NCBI GenBank assembly: GCA_026119855.1
Contig: JAOWBW010001459.1
Location: 232,475-296,474 of the forward strand
Source: Campanula takesimana
Lineage: Eukaryota > Streptophyta > Magnoliopsida > Asterales > Campanulaceae
Direction: 5' to 3'
DNA: 64,000 bases
Position numbers and translations under genes: made by a program. The notes under the pieces were generated by a model. It ran no database searches and was not told the origin of the DNA. It was given only the letters and a program-made list of their open reading frames with translations. Positions within the stretch are counted from its first letter, which is position 1, and every line of letters begins with the position of its first letter. Positions 11,774 to 22,977 of this stretch are shown one piece after another.

Positions 11774-12817
11774 CTTGGGCTACCCCGCAGCATCTCTTTT
11801 CTGACCCTGTGGAGCACCAGCTCCTACCCCAGTTGGTTGACCTCTGAATCTCGGGCAATCCTTCACAAAATGCCCCAACTGCCCACAGTTAATACATTTC
11901 CCCTGTTTCTTCCAACACCGGTCCTCCGAATGACCTTCCTTTTGGCAATAGGAACAAAGTCTCTTATTTTGGTTCCCTTGGTTCCTGGCAGTAGTACCCG
12001 GGTTCCTTGGGATCGGTTGCCCTCGGGACTAGGATTGTCCCCCAAAATTACCTCGGTTATCTGAACGGGATTGTGGCTTGCTCTGCCCTCCTTGCTTGCT
12101 AGTGTTAGTTACCTCGACCTTCTTCTTATGCTCCCCTATATCTTGCTCAATCAAATAGGCTCGGTCCACCGCATCCTGATAAGTTTGAATCCGCTGGGTT
12201 ATAAGCTGAGTCCGGATAGAAGTCTTCAAACCTCGAATGAATCTCATAGCTTTCTGTTCTTCGGTCCTCACAAGATAGTCACAATACCGGGCTAATTTTG
12301 TGAACTTAGCCGAGTATTGAGCTATAGACAACAAACCTTGCTCCAAGTTGAGAAGCTCGATCTCTTTTCGGTTTTGATCCACCACCGGAATAAAATGCTC
12401 TTTGAACTTCCGCACAAACAATTCCCATGCATACACTATGTGGGTATCATCCCAACTCGCCTTAACTCCTTTCCACCAATGCTCGGCGGCCCCAACCAAT
12501 TTATAAGCCGCAAACCTGACCCTATCCTCATCCGTGCACCCAAACACATCCTAAATTTTCTCCATAGACTCAACCCATAGTTCGGCCTTCTTCACATCGG
12601 GCTCACCATCGAACTCTGCCGGTTTCAGTTTCAAGAATTGCTCCAAACCATATCGGGGTGGTGGTGCTTGCTCTACTCTTGGTCCTTGGTCATGAATTGC
12701 CTTCATGGCCGCCTTAAACATGCCTTGGAACATAGCACGGTTCTCTTCCCGAAGATCATTCTGATTCTGAGCCCCACTAGAACCTTCACCCGTTCTTCTT
12801 CTAGCCATTGAGAACAA
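11774..12817 (-). pseudogene. gag: gag and zinc knuckles of element B
   Basis: The ORF begins with Met near 12817 or 12808 (MARRRTGEGSSG). The retrotransposon gag core runs LKLKPAEFDGEPDVKKAELWVESME, continues past a TAG at 12551-12553 through AAEHWWKG and YSAKFTKLARYCD, and reaches another TAG at 12029-12031. The same frame then encodes two CCHC knuckles (CSYCQKEGHSEDRC and CINCGQLGHFVKDC) before a third in-frame stop at 11780-11782. Pol follows in the same frame. Gag would form the particle and the knuckles bind RNA. Three stops make this copy defective unless stops are read through. Confidence 0.9.
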
Positions 12818-12915
12818 TTACCTGCATAAAACATCAACCGTTACTCACTCCGAACACAACTACCCTCCTAGGTCATACTAGTCCACCTAGAACTTATACT
12901 TAGAGCTAAACCATA

Positions 12916-12927
12916 GCTCTGATACCA
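12916..12927 (-). other. primer-binding site of element B (tRNA-iMet type)
   Basis: On the minus strand this is TGGTATCAGAGC, the common plant PBS complementary to the 3' end of initiator methionine tRNA. It lies two bases from the 5' LTR end at 12930. Confidence 0.95.
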
Positions 12928-12929
12928 AC

Positions 12930-15210
12930 TGTCGCGACCCCGACCCCGCGGGCCCGGAGTACGCGAGCTGGACGTCGACTTAAACAATAAACTCTAAAAT
13001 AATGAATATAAAAATTTTCCTTTAATACCAAAAGATGATAACACAAGTTTTGAAATCCAACTTGAACAACAAAATATAAAATAGTGTAAGCTCCATAAGC
13101 TTACACCCAAAATAAGAAATATACAAATTCTAATGACGCAAGTTTGGTACAACTATTCCCAAAAAGGTTACACATTTATGTAATGTAAACCCACCAATAA
13201 CAACTTGCCCAAAAGCTCAACCCTCGCGACGTCCTCCTCGTGATCAGCCAGTCTAATCCTTTCCTCCTTGGGGGGGTTAAGGAAAAACAAAGATAAAAGA
13301 AAGGGGGTGAGATAAATCTCAATAAGTTACTAATGCAACTACATGACATGCTATGATGCGATAAGTAATAAACAATAATAAATATCACATAGCACATAGC
13401 ATTTATCAATTAACAGATAGCAGCGGAAATAAACAAGTAACAAAGGATATTAGCCAAGGTTTCCCAACTGATAGAACCAAATAAAGGTCGCTGCGCAGCT
13501 TCAACAATCAACAATCAACATCTTCATAGTAGCATGAAAGCTTGAAGAGAAAACCCCCGGTACCGGAACCAATAACAAAGTAACGTGCCACAAAGGGCGG
13601 GAGCCATGCCACAAAGTCATGCTCTAAAACGTCTAGCTAGAATACTCACAAAAGGAGCTAGCTCATCCCATCCAAGGCCAATCTGGATGAGAAAAGAAGG
13701 ACCAATGGGCGTGCTATACAGGACTTGGCTTGTGCCATTATAGTATTATCCATTGCCTGACTCGATACACAAATAACCAGCTGGACTTTCAAATGAAAGC
13801 TAAGTAATAAACACTAGCTTAATTAAGCAACCACTGATTCCAAAGTAGGGAATCCTTATCAAGAAGTCACCAAGAAAGTGAAATGAACCAACAACACATA
13901 ATTAAAGTGTTCCAATAATCTCAACAATGATAACACAATTCCCATATCACATTCAATCACAAAGGATCCAGTTAACTCAAGAACACAACCAAAACTACTC
14001 ACTCATCTCAAAGAGCTCAAGGAGAGCTTTAAAACGATAACTTATACACCTAAAACGGAGTCCGGATGTGGGAGTTATGAACTATTGAAGATTAGCTACG
14101 AAAGGTACAAGAGGATGAAGCTCAGGACTTGTACAGCGGAGGGGGCACACGCCCGCGCAGAAAGGGTGCGCGCGCCTTAGGTGATCAGAAGGTTCTTTCA
14201 AAAAGGCCAGAGGAGGGTGCGCGCGCTCGCCCGAAAAGGGTGCGCACGCCCTGTGGCATCAGAATGTTTTGAATTACTGAAACAAAGAGGGAGCGCACGC
14301 CCTCAAGAGAATGGTGCGCGCTCCCTTCATGATCAGAAGGTTTGTTTACCAAGGGGCATAAGGGTGCGCACGCCTCCCCTGAGAGGGTGCGCACGCCCCC
14401 TTGCCTGGAGGGGCAATTTCCGGCCAAAATTATGGGTTTCTTCCATTTTCAACCCAAATCTTCACCATTTCAAGCTAACTCAAGACTAACACTACCAATA
14501 TATAAACTAAAGTACCCACACCACTTGGAAGCCAAAAGAACTTGTAGAACATCATCTAGAGAACCTCAATCAAGGATGATTCAAATACCAAATTTTCACA
14601 AAAATGAACAAAATGTAAATCACTCCCAAATCCACCCAAGATGCAACAAATAGCATTCATATCATCAAATAAACATGGAGTAGCATTTCTAGCATAAAAT
14701 AGGGGAAAAGCAACTTACCCGGATTTCTCAAAGTTGACGGAATTCGAATATTCTTAGCTCCCTACGATCCTATCGACGATCCAAGCACATTTCATAAAAT
14801 GAGCACTAAGAAAAGATGAGAGGAAGAGGAAGAAAATAAAGAGAGAAGGGAGAGAGAAATTTTACCTTTCTTGGAGAGAGAGAGAGAGTTGCTGGGAATG
14901 GAGTAGGGTGAGGAAGAGGTGAGGGAGAAGAGAGGGAGTAGGGAGATGATGAGTTAATTTCCAAAAACTTACACTTAGACCCCCTCCCCACTAACTACAC
15001 AAACTCTAATACCTCCTACTAACAACTAAGACCAAATAATACTACACTAGCACAAATGGCCCAAATAAAATGCTAGGCATAAATTATTATAACACATAAA
15101 ATGCACACATAAATTATTAATTAAATAATAATTTAAACAATTAATAAGAAATAAATAAATAATTAGATATTTATTATTAGAAAATAGAGATGGGTTTTCG
15201 GGTCGTGACA
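12930..15210 (-). repeat. 5' LTR of element B
   Basis: This is the upstream LTR for the minus-strand element. The GC termini keep more CpG here (GCGGGCCCGG) than in the other LTR (GTGGGCCTGG), consistent with CpG decay in the left copy. It contains the same paired inverted repeats (14141-14398) and the GA microsatellite near 14875-14888. No gene is seen. Confidence 0.96.
14141..14398. repeat. four pairs of GC inverted repeats (family B, 5' LTR)
   Basis: Units start at 14141/14164, 14215/14238, 14289/14312 and 14362/14385. Every pair is 23 bp apart, as in the other LTR. Several CpG sites differ between the two LTR copies. Confidence 0.95.
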
Positions 15211-15215
15211 CAGAG
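15211..15215. repeat. right TSD of element B (CAGAG)
   Basis: It matches 6011-6015. Confidence 0.97.
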
Positions 15216-15508
15216 TCCCAAATATTTGTAATCATGGCATCTTCATTAGGTATATCATATGTAGCACCAACATCATGGGGAGAGATGACATAAGAAGTAC
15301 CTTGAAGGTTGAATTGGATGTTGTGTTGGTTCTCAGTCCAGACCCCATTAGAGAAGATGTGCTCACAGAGAGCAATAAGAATGGGTGGCTTCTCTTCCAT
15401 GAATTTCTTTAATTTTACGTTTTGAAGAAGTCCTCCAATCCATCCTCCCGCAGGATTTCTATAAAAGGTAGGATCGATGTAGCATCCATGTGCGAAATTC
15501 ATAGTCAT
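15216..15508 (-). pseudogene. H1 accessory sense ORF, N-terminal part
   Basis: The ORF starts with ATG at 15506-15508 (MTMNFAHGCYIDPTFYRN) after a leader containing AAACCCTAAAA, typical of a plant 5' UTR. It is read-through-open until element B interrupts it at 15210; the remainder is at 5730-6010. The intact version is 42702-43280. The product is not recognised. Residues include a GGWIGGLLQNVKLKKF patch and an ISPHDVGATYDIPNEDAM patch. Confidence 0.65.
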
Positions 15509-15843
15509 TTTTAGGGTTTGGAGAGAAACAGAGATATAACAGTAATTTTTAGAGGATGAAGAAAAAGAATATTTGAATTGATGATTGGTTCTGGGGGATG
15601 GTGGCTTTTAAAGAGGTAAGGTGCAACTGAAGTAAGTTGAAAAGATGCGCCCTTAAAATATGGAGATAGGCGACGTGGGCATTTGATGACTCATCACATT
15701 TGTAACTGTTGCTACAGTAACTTCTCCCCTTTTTATGTGCACAGAACATGATTAATTGTCAAGAATGTAATATACAACATTATATTCCTTATTCCTTCAA
15801 TTAATTCATGACAAGAATTTGTTCCTCTTTGACAAGCAACATG
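15509..15843. promoter_or_regulatory. divergent promoter region of H1 accessory ORFs (left half)
   Basis: This non-coding stretch between two divergent ORFs has, for the minus-strand ORF, a TATA-like CTTTAAAAGCC about 95 bp upstream of its ATG (plus strand near 15602-15613). A TGACTCA bZIP-type site and a GACGTGGG site lie further out. The H2 copy (43281-43856) keeps the same sites uninterrupted. The roles are inferred from motif and position only. Confidence 0.45.
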
Positions 15844-15848
15844 GCTGG
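15844..15848. repeat. left TSD of solo LTR (GCTGG)
   Basis: GCTGG is repeated at 16534-16538. Copy H2 has a single GCTGG at the matching place (near 43614-43620). Confidence 0.95.
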
Positions 15849-16533
15849 TGATGCGGGAAAATGAACCTCTTTATGTTTTTAAGATTCATTGCCCGTGGAG
15901 TGGCCATTTATTACAAGAACTATCAAAAAAGATTGGTTTGGATGACGTTTTCCAATGTAATAAAGAGACCAGAATTTTGGGTCAATATCAAGGTCAATCT
16001 GGTAATTATCTACAATGTTTCAGCCAACATATAATATATCATTGGAAACATATACGAGTCTACTTTATGTGGCATTTTACGGATCATCATTTGGATTTTT
16101 GTGGAATTAGTTATGATTTAATTACTGAAGGGCAGTCATAAGGACAGATTCATCCGAATTTTGTCTTACTTCAAGGGCTTCATTGATTCTTTGGATGTAT
16201 CTCTATCTTATCAACATGTAATTGGTTTTTATGTTTATCCTTTAAGTATTTTTAGTATTCCTAGGCTTGGAGGGATGTTCCAAGTTAAGTATAAATAGCA
16301 TTGTAGTGCAATTGTAAGGATAGAGTGAGTTGAGTTATAAAAATATATTAAGTCTTTGTGACTAGTTTAAGAAGATGGATTTCTTCTTGTTATATCTTAT
16401 TCCTTAGGTTTGGGTGCCTTTGGGTGGTGATTTGGCTCATATTCTTAGGTGGATTCCTTTGAATATCGAGTTCATTAAACCCTTGTTTGTTCACTTGTGC
16501 TACCTCCGATGACTTCTCCACTTTTCGGCATCA
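15849..16533 (+). mobile_element. 685-bp solo LTR
   Basis: The segment is absent from copy H2, so it is an insertion. It begins TGATGC and ends GCATCA, a perfect 6-bp inverted terminus with the TG...CA signature, and is flanked by the 5-bp repeat GCTGG. It contains a TATA box (GTATAAATAG, 16289-16298) and no coding region, polypurine tract or PBS. This fits a solo LTR left by LTR-LTR recombination. It does not resemble the other LTRs in the window; its superfamily is unassigned, though the size suits Ty1/copia. Orientation is set by the TATA box. Confidence 0.9.
16289..16298 (+). promoter_or_regulatory. TATA box of the solo LTR
   Basis: GTATAAATAG lies in the distal part of the solo LTR and is the likely core promoter. 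Confidence 0.6.
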
Positions 16534-16662
16534 GCTGGTCAAGCCAAGTTTTTAATAACCTATCTCATCACACTTAACTGACATTGAAGATTTCTAGGTC
16601 GACTATCATCATTACAGCTAGAACATAATAGCAAGTAGTTGAACTTAATGATGAAAATATTT

Positions 16663-16672
16663 CTATAAAAGG
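16663..16672 (+). promoter_or_regulatory. TATA box of the H1 antisense ORF
   Basis: CTATAAAAGG stands about 100 bp before the ATG at 16775. The same box at the same distance is kept in copy H2 (43745-43754). Confidence 0.6.
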
Positions 16673-16774
16673 GGTGAGTTTGATGAATTGAAGGACACAG
16701 CATTGCAATTCAGTCGAGAGTTCCTTAAAGGACAGATAGTAGACCTTGTTGCTTTCAAATTTTGAGAGAGAAAG

Positions 16775-17651
16775 ATGGGCAGACTAACACAGATGTTTAG
16801 TCCCAGCAAGATGTCTCATCTTGTAAATAGACTAAATTTTAAGGATGATGGATAGGAAGAAGTGAGTAAGGTTGATGAAAAGTTTTTGAGAGAATTCAGA
16901 GAGTATCAAGCACAGGAGGAGACAGAATGGGAACAGGAAGTTGATCAAATATTGCCTAATGACCCTAGGAAGAAGGAGGAGCTTAGGGAAAGTGAGATTA
17001 AGAAATAAATGTGGGTGCATGCTAGAGATGAAATGATGAAGGAGGAAAGAAAGAGACTTAAGAGGGGACAATAATAGGTAAAGTGGAGTGACAAAGGTAA
17101 AGGGAAGATGAGTGAGATTCAGGAAGATAAAGGACCTCATACTACTCTGTTTGACATGTTAAAGGAAGAGAGAGAGAATGATTTTGTGATTGGAAGCATG
17201 AAGGAGAGAGGAGAGGGCAAGGGAGACAACTGTGATGAAAGCTCCTACTCAAGATCCAGTTCCTTCTCTAAGTTGTCTAGTAAGTATTTTGCTTGTTGCA
17301 GCCCATTTAAGTCTACTATCAAGCATGATGATAGTTTTAGGTCTGATGAGGCCTATGTCAACAGTAAGAGCCACAATTCTTCATGTACCTTCAGCTTTGT
17401 TTCACCTCTTGAGGACTTGCTTGAGCCTTAGGAGTTGGTTAAGTGGTGGCCAGGACCAGTGTGGCCATCTTCAAGACAGTCTGTGTGTTTATGGAGGATC
17501 GTGGAGGTGGATGAGTACTCACATGTTGGAAAAAAGTGGTGAGACAGGTCAGGATGTTGGTGGGACATCTCATGGAGTTGAGAACGATGGAGAGAATACT
17601 TTAGTAGAGTGTTCATTCATTGGTGGGATGGAGCGTTCCATAGTAGAGTAG
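16775..17651 (+). pseudogene. H1 antisense accessory ORF (charged coiled-coil-like)
   Basis: This plus-strand ORF is antisense to the copia pol and lies just beyond RNase H. It starts MGRLTQMFSPSKM, then has a highly charged region (FLREFREYQAQEETEWEQEV) suggestive of a coiled coil, then Ser-rich and C-terminal WWPGPVWPSS segments. In-frame stops occur at 16853-16855 (TAG, Gly in H2), after the REIKK-like segment, near 17075, and at 17429-17431. A one-base insertion lies near 17487. The same ORF exists in H2 at 43857-44732. The product is unknown. Antisense ORFs downstream of pol are known in Tat-type gypsy elements, but I do not know of one in copia. Confidence 0.6.
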
Positions 17652-17830
17652 GTCTGCTATTATGAGGATAGTGGACCTTATGGATAGGTCTACTATCTTC
17701 ATTGAGGGTGAAGCAAATGATACTTTATGTGCTTCTTTTGTTGTTTTAGGAGTAAGATAGCCCTACTATGGCACCTTTTTTATGTAAACTCCTATTATAT
17801 ATTCCATTATTATTAGCAAATGAAATCCTT

Positions 17831-20800
17831 TTATTTTGAAGAAATGTTTAACATTCCCATATTTGCTCTCAAGTATTCAAATCTCTTTTCATCTAATGCT
17901 TTTGTAAGAATATCAGCAAGTTGATTTTCTGTACAAACATGAGTTAGGCAGATATCTCCCTTTTTAACATGATCTCTTATGAAGTGATGCCTTACTTCAA
18001 TGTGTTTTATTTTTGAATGCTGAACTGGATGCTCTATCATAGCAATTGCATTGGTATTATCACAAAAAATAGGAATATGATCTTGATGAATTCCAAAGTC
18101 TTTAAGTTGATTTCTGAGATAAAGAATTTGAGAGCAACATTGTCCAGCAGCTACATACTCTGCTTCAGCAGTTGAGGTGGCAACTGATGTTTGTTTCTTG
18201 CTACACCAACAAACAATTCTTGAGCCAAGAAACTGACAACTTCCACTTGTTGACTTTATATCAATATTACATCCAGCATAATCTGAATCAATGTATCCAA
18301 TGAGGGATAAAGGAGATTCTTTAGGGTACCAGATTCAAAAATTAGATGTACCTTTTAGATACCTTAAAATCCTTTTTACTGCAGCTAAGTGTGATTCTTT
18401 GGGATCAGCTTGAAATCTTGCTCACAAGCAAACACTGAACATAATGTCACATTTTGATGCAGTTACATAGAGCAGTGATCCAATGTAGCTTCTATAAAGA
18501 GTTTGGTTCACACTTTGACCCTCAGGATCTGAACGAAGCTTTGTAGAGGTAGATAGTGGAGTTTTTGATGTGGATACATTCTGCATACCAAACTTCTTCA
18601 AAATATCTCTAGTGTACTTCCCTTGATTAATAAAAATTCCACTTGGTAGTTGCTTGACTTGAAGTCCTAGAAAGAATGTAAGCTCTCCTATCATGCTCAT
18701 TTCAAATTTTTCTTGCATAATTGATCCAAACTCTTTGCACAGATTGTTATTAGTATATCCAAATATAATATCATCCACATATATTTGAATGAGTAAAATA
18801 TCTGTATTAGATTTTTTTAATGAACAGAGTTTTATCAATATGACCCTTTGTGAATCCTTTCTCAAGTAATAAATTGGACAAATTTTCATACCAATCTTTC
18901 GGGGCTTGCTTAAGTCCATAAAGAGCTTTATCCAATTTGTACACATGATCTGGAAATTTTGGGGATCCGAAACTAGGGGGTTATGCAACAAACACTTTCT
19001 CATGTAGAATTCCATTAAAAAAAGGCATTCTTCACATCCATTTGATAAACTGTTATGTTTTTGGATGATGAGTAGGCAAGAAAAAGCCTAATTGCTTTAA
19101 CTCTAGCAACAGGAGAAAAAGTCTCATCATAATCAATTCCTTCTTCTTTTCTGTACCCTTGGGCTACCAGTCTAGCTTTGTTTCTTACAACAATACCATC
19201 TTTATTCATCTTTTTTCTAAAAACCCATCTTGTTCCAATGACAGTTTGATTTTTTGGTTTTAGAACAAGTTATCAAACTTTGTTTCTTTCAAACTGTTCA
19301 AGTTCTTCTTCCATGGCTTCTATCCAGTCTGCATTGAGTAGAGCATCATTGATCTTCTTTGGTTCCAATTGAGATATGAAGGTACTGTATAATGCTTCTT
19401 CTTCAATATTTGATCTTGTTTGAATGCCCTTAGAATATCTCCAATGACCAATGATTCTGGATGGTCATTCCTGTAGTTTTTTATTATAGGAAGGTCTATG
19501 TAAATGTTGGAGATTGGGATTGGTCTGGATGGATCTTGGTTGGAAAGATCTTGAGTGGATGTGCTAGGTCCACTATTGTTCTCAGGTCTACTATCAGTGG
19601 CAGGTCTACTATCAGTAGTAGGTCCACTATCAGTAGATGAATTTGGGTTGATAGCAGGATGTTTAGGGTAAACAGCTTGAGTATCACTGATTTTGAGATT
19701 TTTGAAAGATGGAAAGGTTTCAGAGGTATTTTTGGGAAGATTATAAGGAAGATAGTCAAGTTGATTATTTTTGGAATTTTGAGATAAAATGGGAGAGGGT
19801 TTAGGAAGTGAATCATGATTTCCAATAGTTTCATCAAACTCATTGGATTTCAGATCCAAAGAATTAGGTGATTCATCAAAGTCAACATGTATAGATTCTT
19901 CTACCACCATTCTTCTCCTATTGTAGGCTCTGTAGGTTTTGCTTGTTGCTAAATAACTAAAAATATTCCTTTGGTCTAAATTGTTCTTCCCATTGTTGTG
20001 AATGAAACATTTACTTCCAAAGGCATGAAAGTATGAAATTGTTGGAGTTCTTTCATTCCACAGTTCATATGGAGTCTTTATGTAGTACTTGTTTATCAAG
20101 GTTTTATTCTAAACATAAACTACAGTTGTGACTGCTTCTCCCCAAAAGTACTTAGGAAGATTGTTTTCAGATAACATTGTCCTTGCAGCTTCACAAATTG
20201 TTCTATTTTTCCTCTCAGCAAATCCATTTTGTTGAGGAGTTCTAGGGGCTGAGAAATTGTGACTTATGCCTTGCTGATTACAGTACTCTTCTACTCCAGT
20301 ATTTTCAAATTCAGTGCCATGGTCTAACCTTATTCTCAAAATTCTATTATTTTTTTTAGTTTTGAATTTGATTAAAAAGTTTGACCAAGTGTCCAAGAGT
20401 TTCTGACTTGGATTCCAGGAGAATGATCCAAGTATATCTTGTATAATCATCAACAACCACAAGAGAGTATCTTTTTCCACTAAGACTCCTAGTTCTTACT
20501 GTCCAAACAAGTCCATATGAATGAGTTCAATTGGTCTTTTTGTATCCAATCTATTTTTCACTTTGAATGAAGTCTTCTTTTGCTTTCCACATTGGCAGGC
20601 ATTGCATAGCTTATCCTTTTTTAAGGATATTTTTGGTAATCCTTTGACTAAATTGGAAGATGCTAGTTTGGTAATGCTTTTGAGATTAAGGTGGGCCAAT
20701 CTTTTATGACACAACCATTCTAAATAAGATTGATTGTATGATAGCAGACAGAGGGCATTGGAGGATTGTGATACCTCTAGAGACAAACAGTAAATGTTTC

Positions 20801-21008
20801 CTTTTCTAAATCTAGTAAGAAGGGTTTCCTCATTTGAATTTTTGACTTGACACAGATTGTGGGAGCATATGACATGAAGACCTTTGTCACAGATTTGGCT
20901 GATGTTGATGAGATTGTGTTTGAGACCTTCTACATAAAACACATTTGATAAGATGATACCTTTTGTAATTAGTTCTCCTTGCCCTTTGACTCTGACTTGA
21001 GAATTATC
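17831..21008 (-). pseudogene. pol: pol of H1 (GAG-pre-integrase, integrase, RT, RNase H)
   Basis: Minus-strand segments, in order, are: GAG-pre-integrase (20496-20997, with LWHKRLAHL-like sequence and CNACQCGKQKK); integrase core (20109-20480, DHGTEF and PQQNGFAERKNRT); a linker with TDSGPTTDSRPATDSRP repeats (about 19560-19635); RT (18422-19209, with GYRKEEGIDYDETFSPVAR and YVDDIIFG); and RNase H C terminus (17831-18040, ADILTKALDEKRFEYLR). Frameshifts and stops lie between segments (near 20100, 19210, 18830 and 18040-18420). The 5' part (gag, protease) is missing because element C begins at 21009. The lineage looks Sirevirus-like. Confidence 0.88.
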
Positions 21009-21760
21009 TGTTGGTAGTGGTGCCCTAGGCACGTTTAATAAACGTTGTAATTGTTATCTTTTATTTCATATCAATAACGAGATGTTTTGATTATTATTGT
21101 TGTTCATGTTTACTTATAATAATCTCCGTCCCTAGTACTTGTTAAGCACTAGTATAAAGGCTAAATGATCATGGGATGATCATGTTAGATTTATGGGTAC
21201 TTGTTTGGAACAAGGTACTGGACATGACCCGCTGTATGAGATTTATGCCATGGTCTATGTCATACATATATCTCATATTAGTTATGTCATTCGAATCCTT
21301 AGACATAAAGTTATTATAGTCTTCTACTTGATGAACATTATGTTTGACATATTCAAAGCTACCTTTAACCGGGTAGTTATAAAGGGTATGATTGGCATAA
21401 TCGGATTCACGTAGGGAAGAATAATAAGCTAAATGGATTTGTTCCTCTTCGGAGAGATGTCAATCTTGGGCCTCTCGTAGAAATGATATTGATGAAAATG
21501 TTCGGTCGGACTCAAATGAATTGATTAGATCAATGTCATTTGGATTATCAACATATTCGGAATCGAGAAAGTATTGAACAAGACAAGTTGACTTGTTGAC
21601 CATGACTTGTGTTCAATGACATCGTGGACAAAGGGATTATGACATATTCTAAAGGAATGCGAACTTGTATCTAGTTATACTATTTGGGTAGGTATGACGG
21701 TTTGCTAGAACCTAATCATATCTTATGGTTTCATGTTTGAACCCATTGCCAACTTAGTGT

Positions 21761-21770
21761 AATCCTAGAG
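21761..21770. repeat. left TSD of MULE (AATCCTAGAG)
   Basis: This 10-bp direct repeat matches 22687-22696. The element G LTRs have a single copy at this place. Confidence 0.95.
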
Positions 21771-22686
21771 GAGTAATCTGCTTTTCTGCCCCTCGTACTA
21801 TGGCCCCAACATCAATTTGACACTCGTACTACTGAAACAACAAATGTATGATGCGTACTATAGTTTTATTAGCAAAATTAACCAATTTACTATTCAGTTG
21901 TTAACTTTTTCTAACACACGTTATTTTTTCTAACGAGCATTAAATTATTTTAACGAATGTTAAAAATTTATTTTCGTCAGTCTTTTTCCGATGACCATAT
22001 CTCCCTCTCCGGTAAATATTTTTCAGATCCCAGCGGTCAATATGTGTGCCTAGGTGTCGCGAACCTTCTCCAGAAATTTGAAGGCGATCCAACGGTTAAT
22101 GAATCTGGAAATTGATTTTTTCTGGACCAGACGGGAAAGTGACGGGATTCGGTTTTGCTTCGATTTTTGGCCTTTTGGCCGGAATTTTCCCAGGTTTTCT
22201 TGCTCTTGGCTGGCGCCTAGGTTTAGGGTAGGTGTGGTCATGGCTAGGAAGGGGATTGGTACAGCTTTTTTTGCGTGGAAGGTGTAAATGGGAGCTCAAA
22301 TCCTAATTTGCAAAGAAGGGGGTCGATTGGTGTTGGAGATGCTTCTAATCCATCAATGGTGGAGTTGGTTGGGTGGAGTGGTGACTGGTTTGTGGCGGTG
22401 GCGATGGGGCGGTGTTGGGTTGCGAAGGGTGGGGTGGATGTTGGGTTTGGGAAGATGATGGAGATAACAAAGTTAATTTTGTTAACATAAATTATTAACA
22501 TCCGTTAAAATAAATTAATGCTCGTTAGAAAAATAACGTGTGTTAGAAAAAGTTAACAATTGAATAGTAAATTGGTTAATTTTGTTAATAAAACCATAGT
22601 ACGCATCATACATTTAGAGTTTCAGCAGTACGAGTGTCAAATTGATGTTGGGGCCATAGTACGAGGGGCAGAAAAGCATATTACTC
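21771..22686. mobile_element. long-TIR Mutator-like element (possible Pack-MULE), 916 bp
   Basis: The ends are GAGTAATCTGC... and ...GCATATTACTC, with terminal inverted repeats of about 190 bp (21771-21963 and 22494-22686). These include shared CTCGTACTATGGCCCC and GTATGATGCGTACTAT blocks. With the 10-bp TSD this fits a Mutator-like element. No transposase is encoded, so it is non-autonomous. The middle (about 21975-22485) is more GC-rich than its TIRs and has open, proline-rich minus-strand frames, as if a host gene fragment had been captured. I cannot name the source gene. Confidence 0.88.
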
Positions 22687-22696
22687 AATCCTAGAG
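22687..22696. repeat. right TSD of MULE (AATCCTAGAG)
   Basis: It matches 21761-21770. Confidence 0.95.
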
Positions 22697-22770
22697 GGTC
22701 ACACACAATAGAACGAATCTTAAAAAAATGATTATATTGGAATTTTGGAAACTGTGGGAATCTGGACAAG

Positions 22771-22879
22771 TGTGCGACCGCACAAGATGGTTTGGACGGC
22801 CGCACAGTTTGGGTCAAATAGTACCATAACCTTCCAGATAGATGTGCGGCCGCAAAGGTGGTTTTGGGCGGCCGCACAC
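22771..22879. repeat. two pairs of GC inverted repeats (family C LTR)
   Basis: The units are GTGCGACCGCAC and GTGCGGCCGC types. Eight-base cores start at 22774/22796 and 22846/22868, both 22 bp apart. Confidence 0.92.
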
Positions 22880-22967
22880 CATGTCGGGACTGGTTTCCTA
22901 ATTTGATTTGGAAAAGAATTTTGGACGGGTTTAGACACAAGTTTCCTATTTGGAATAGGTCTAACTT

Positions 22968-22977
22968 GTATATAAAC
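22968..22977 (+). promoter_or_regulatory. TATA box of LTR C
   Basis: GTATATAAAC lies downstream of the paired inverted repeats, in the same place as the TATA box of the G LTRs. Confidence 0.65.

Larger units (their letters stand above)
6016..15210 (-). mobile_element. complete Tekay-like Ty3/gypsy element B (9195 bp)
   Basis: This minus-strand element has two near-identical LTRs (6016-8299 and 12930-15210), a 5-bp TSD (CAGAG), an initiator-Met PBS (12916-12927), a polypurine tract (8300-8316) and a single-frame gag-pol with stops. The C terminus of pol ends in a chromodomain-like stretch (PLVRVLWRNHNVEESTWE), which fits the Tekay/Del chromovirus lineage. The two LTRs differ by roughly one or two percent by eye, so the insertion is fairly young, yet gag-pol is broken. 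It may therefore have been mobilised in trans, or have decayed since. Confidence 0.95.
4463..21008 (-). mobile_element. Sirevirus-like Ty1/copia element H1, interrupted
   Basis: This is a minus-strand copia element in three blocks (4463-6015, 15216-15848, 16534-21008), split by gypsy element B and a solo LTR. The blocks are collinear with the second copy at 41471-48047. On the minus strand the order is GAG-pre-integrase, integrase, RT, RNase H, an antisense (+) ORF, and a sense accessory ORF. Both ends are lost: the left abuts LTR A and the right is cut by the LTR of element C at 21009. Assignment to Sirevirus rests on RT and RNase H motifs such as QHSKIKHIEVRHHFIRDHV and on the extra region after pol. 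Confidence 0.8.

Noticed and set aside
22054..22501. Overlapping ORFs on both strands inside the MULE as a gene
   Set aside because: No start context, splice signals or recognisable domain; more likely a captured fragment.
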